DNA from: Acinetobacter lwoffii
Lineage (GTDB): Bacteria > Pseudomonadota > Gammaproteobacteria > Pseudomonadales > Moraxellaceae
NCBI RefSeq assembly: GCF_015602705.1
Contig: NZ_CP059081.1
Span: forward strand, 1,745,702 to 1,809,701
Direction: 5' to 3'
Length of the DNA stretch: 64,000 bases
Positions 63,879 to 64,000 of this stretch are shown in pieces. Positions within the stretch are counted from its first letter, which is position 1. Each line of letters opens with the position of its first letter. Position numbers and translations under genes: made by a program. The notes beneath the pieces are model-generated. The model was not told the DNA's origin, made no database searches, and saw only the letters and a program-made list of their open reading frames with translations.

Positions 63879-64000
63879 CTAGCGATATTTGCCGAATACT
63901 TTCCAGGTATTATTGTCTGCCAGAGGATCGTTATAACTGTCGCTGCGTTGCTTGCGTGGCTTATCGCGTGCATCGACCAGTTCAAAATGTGGCTCAACAC
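63879..64000 (-). CDS. C-terminal end of an unknown gene, cut by window
   Basis: The minus-strand frame is open from the window end to a TAG at 63879-63881. The 39 visible residues read as hydrophilic coding sequence (V-E-P-H-F-E-L-V-D-A-R-D-K-P-R-K and N-T-W-K-V-F-G-K-Y-R at the end). The family cannot be named from so little. Confidence 0.6.
   Translation of the reverse strand, partial: VEPHFELVDARDKPRKQRSDSYNDPLADNNTWKVFGKYR

Noticed and set aside
1..64000. CRISPR arrays, prophage or integrative elements.
   Set aside because: No regularly spaced direct repeats, no phage structural genes or integrase, and the tRNA-Gly gene has no repeated 3' end that would mark an attachment site.

Overview
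The window looks like a chromosomal segment of an Acinetobacter species, probably an environmental one. The evidence is the moderate-to-low GC content, the type of each housekeeping protein, the kdsD-kdsC-lptC-lptA-lptB order, the abundance of small Acinetobacter-type lipoproteins and glycine-zipper proteins, and an IS4-family element with Acinetobacter-like flanks. Most of it is core genome. The accessory content is two copies of one insertion sequence, a type I secretion operon, a very AT-rich orphan gene and a few single-gene oddities. No prophage, CRISPR array or large island is visible.

Region by region. 1-9.9 kb: trmJ (cut by the window edge)-cysE, two lipoproteins (one a large alpha/beta hydrolase), mutS with a structured leader, the ferredoxin fdxA, an M15-type peptidase lipoprotein and an O-methyltransferase. 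9.9-17.2 kb: a convergent gap with two perfect DnaA boxes inside a hairpin, a tandem universal stress protein, a hexapeptide acyltransferase, a YigZ/IMPACT protein, and a type I secretion operon (TolC-ABC-HlyD, LapE/B/C-like) whose TolC signal peptide is out of frame with its ATG. 17.4-20.9 kb: lipopolysaccharide precursor synthesis and transport (kdsD, kdsC, lptC, lptA, lptB). 21.3-30.5 kb: cysS, tRNA-Gly, a PaaX-like regulator, a fatty acid desaturase, a cation efflux protein, a GST, a glutamine amidotransferase, IS copy 1, YceI, a GNAT enzyme and a small protein. 30.6-45.1 kb: tkt, a pilin-like protein, metK, a small lipoprotein, a YeeE/YedE transporter, a two-gene radical-SAM module, nitronate monooxygenase, a glycine-zipper protein, dusB, a DUF1615 lipoprotein and a HAD phosphatase. 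45.3-48.3 kb: a desaturase/ferredoxin-reductase operon divergent from a FabR/DesT-like TetR regulator. 48.3-56.5 kb: a hydrolase, a PAAR protein, IS copy 2, rapA, rluA, a degenerate isochorismatase-carrier fusion and a HEPN-like gene broken by a homopolymer frameshift. 56.8-64 kb: a GlcG-like protein, thiE-hemL, a 0.8-kb gap holding two tandem sRNA-like units, a DUF962 protein, two CYTH-CHAD paralogues and the tail of an unknown gene.

Functional links: kdsD/kdsC make Kdo for lipid A-core while LptA/B/C move finished LPS to the outer membrane. The desaturase operon and its TetR repressor form a self-contained membrane-fluidity module. thiE-hemL is a compact cofactor operon. The three secretion genes are translationally coupled, but no large adhesin or toxin substrate lies within view.

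The observations most worth follow-up are: the two tandem units at 59.44-59.82 kb with a shared 24-bp 5' block and long nested terminator hairpins; both IS copies sitting exactly in the loop of a rho-independent terminator; the TolC and HEPN frameshifts at short A-runs; the EntB-like protein that has lost its catalytic aspartate but keeps a carrier domain; and the CYTH-CHAD pair in which one CHAD domain is degenerate. All calls come from reading the sequence; no database search was run.
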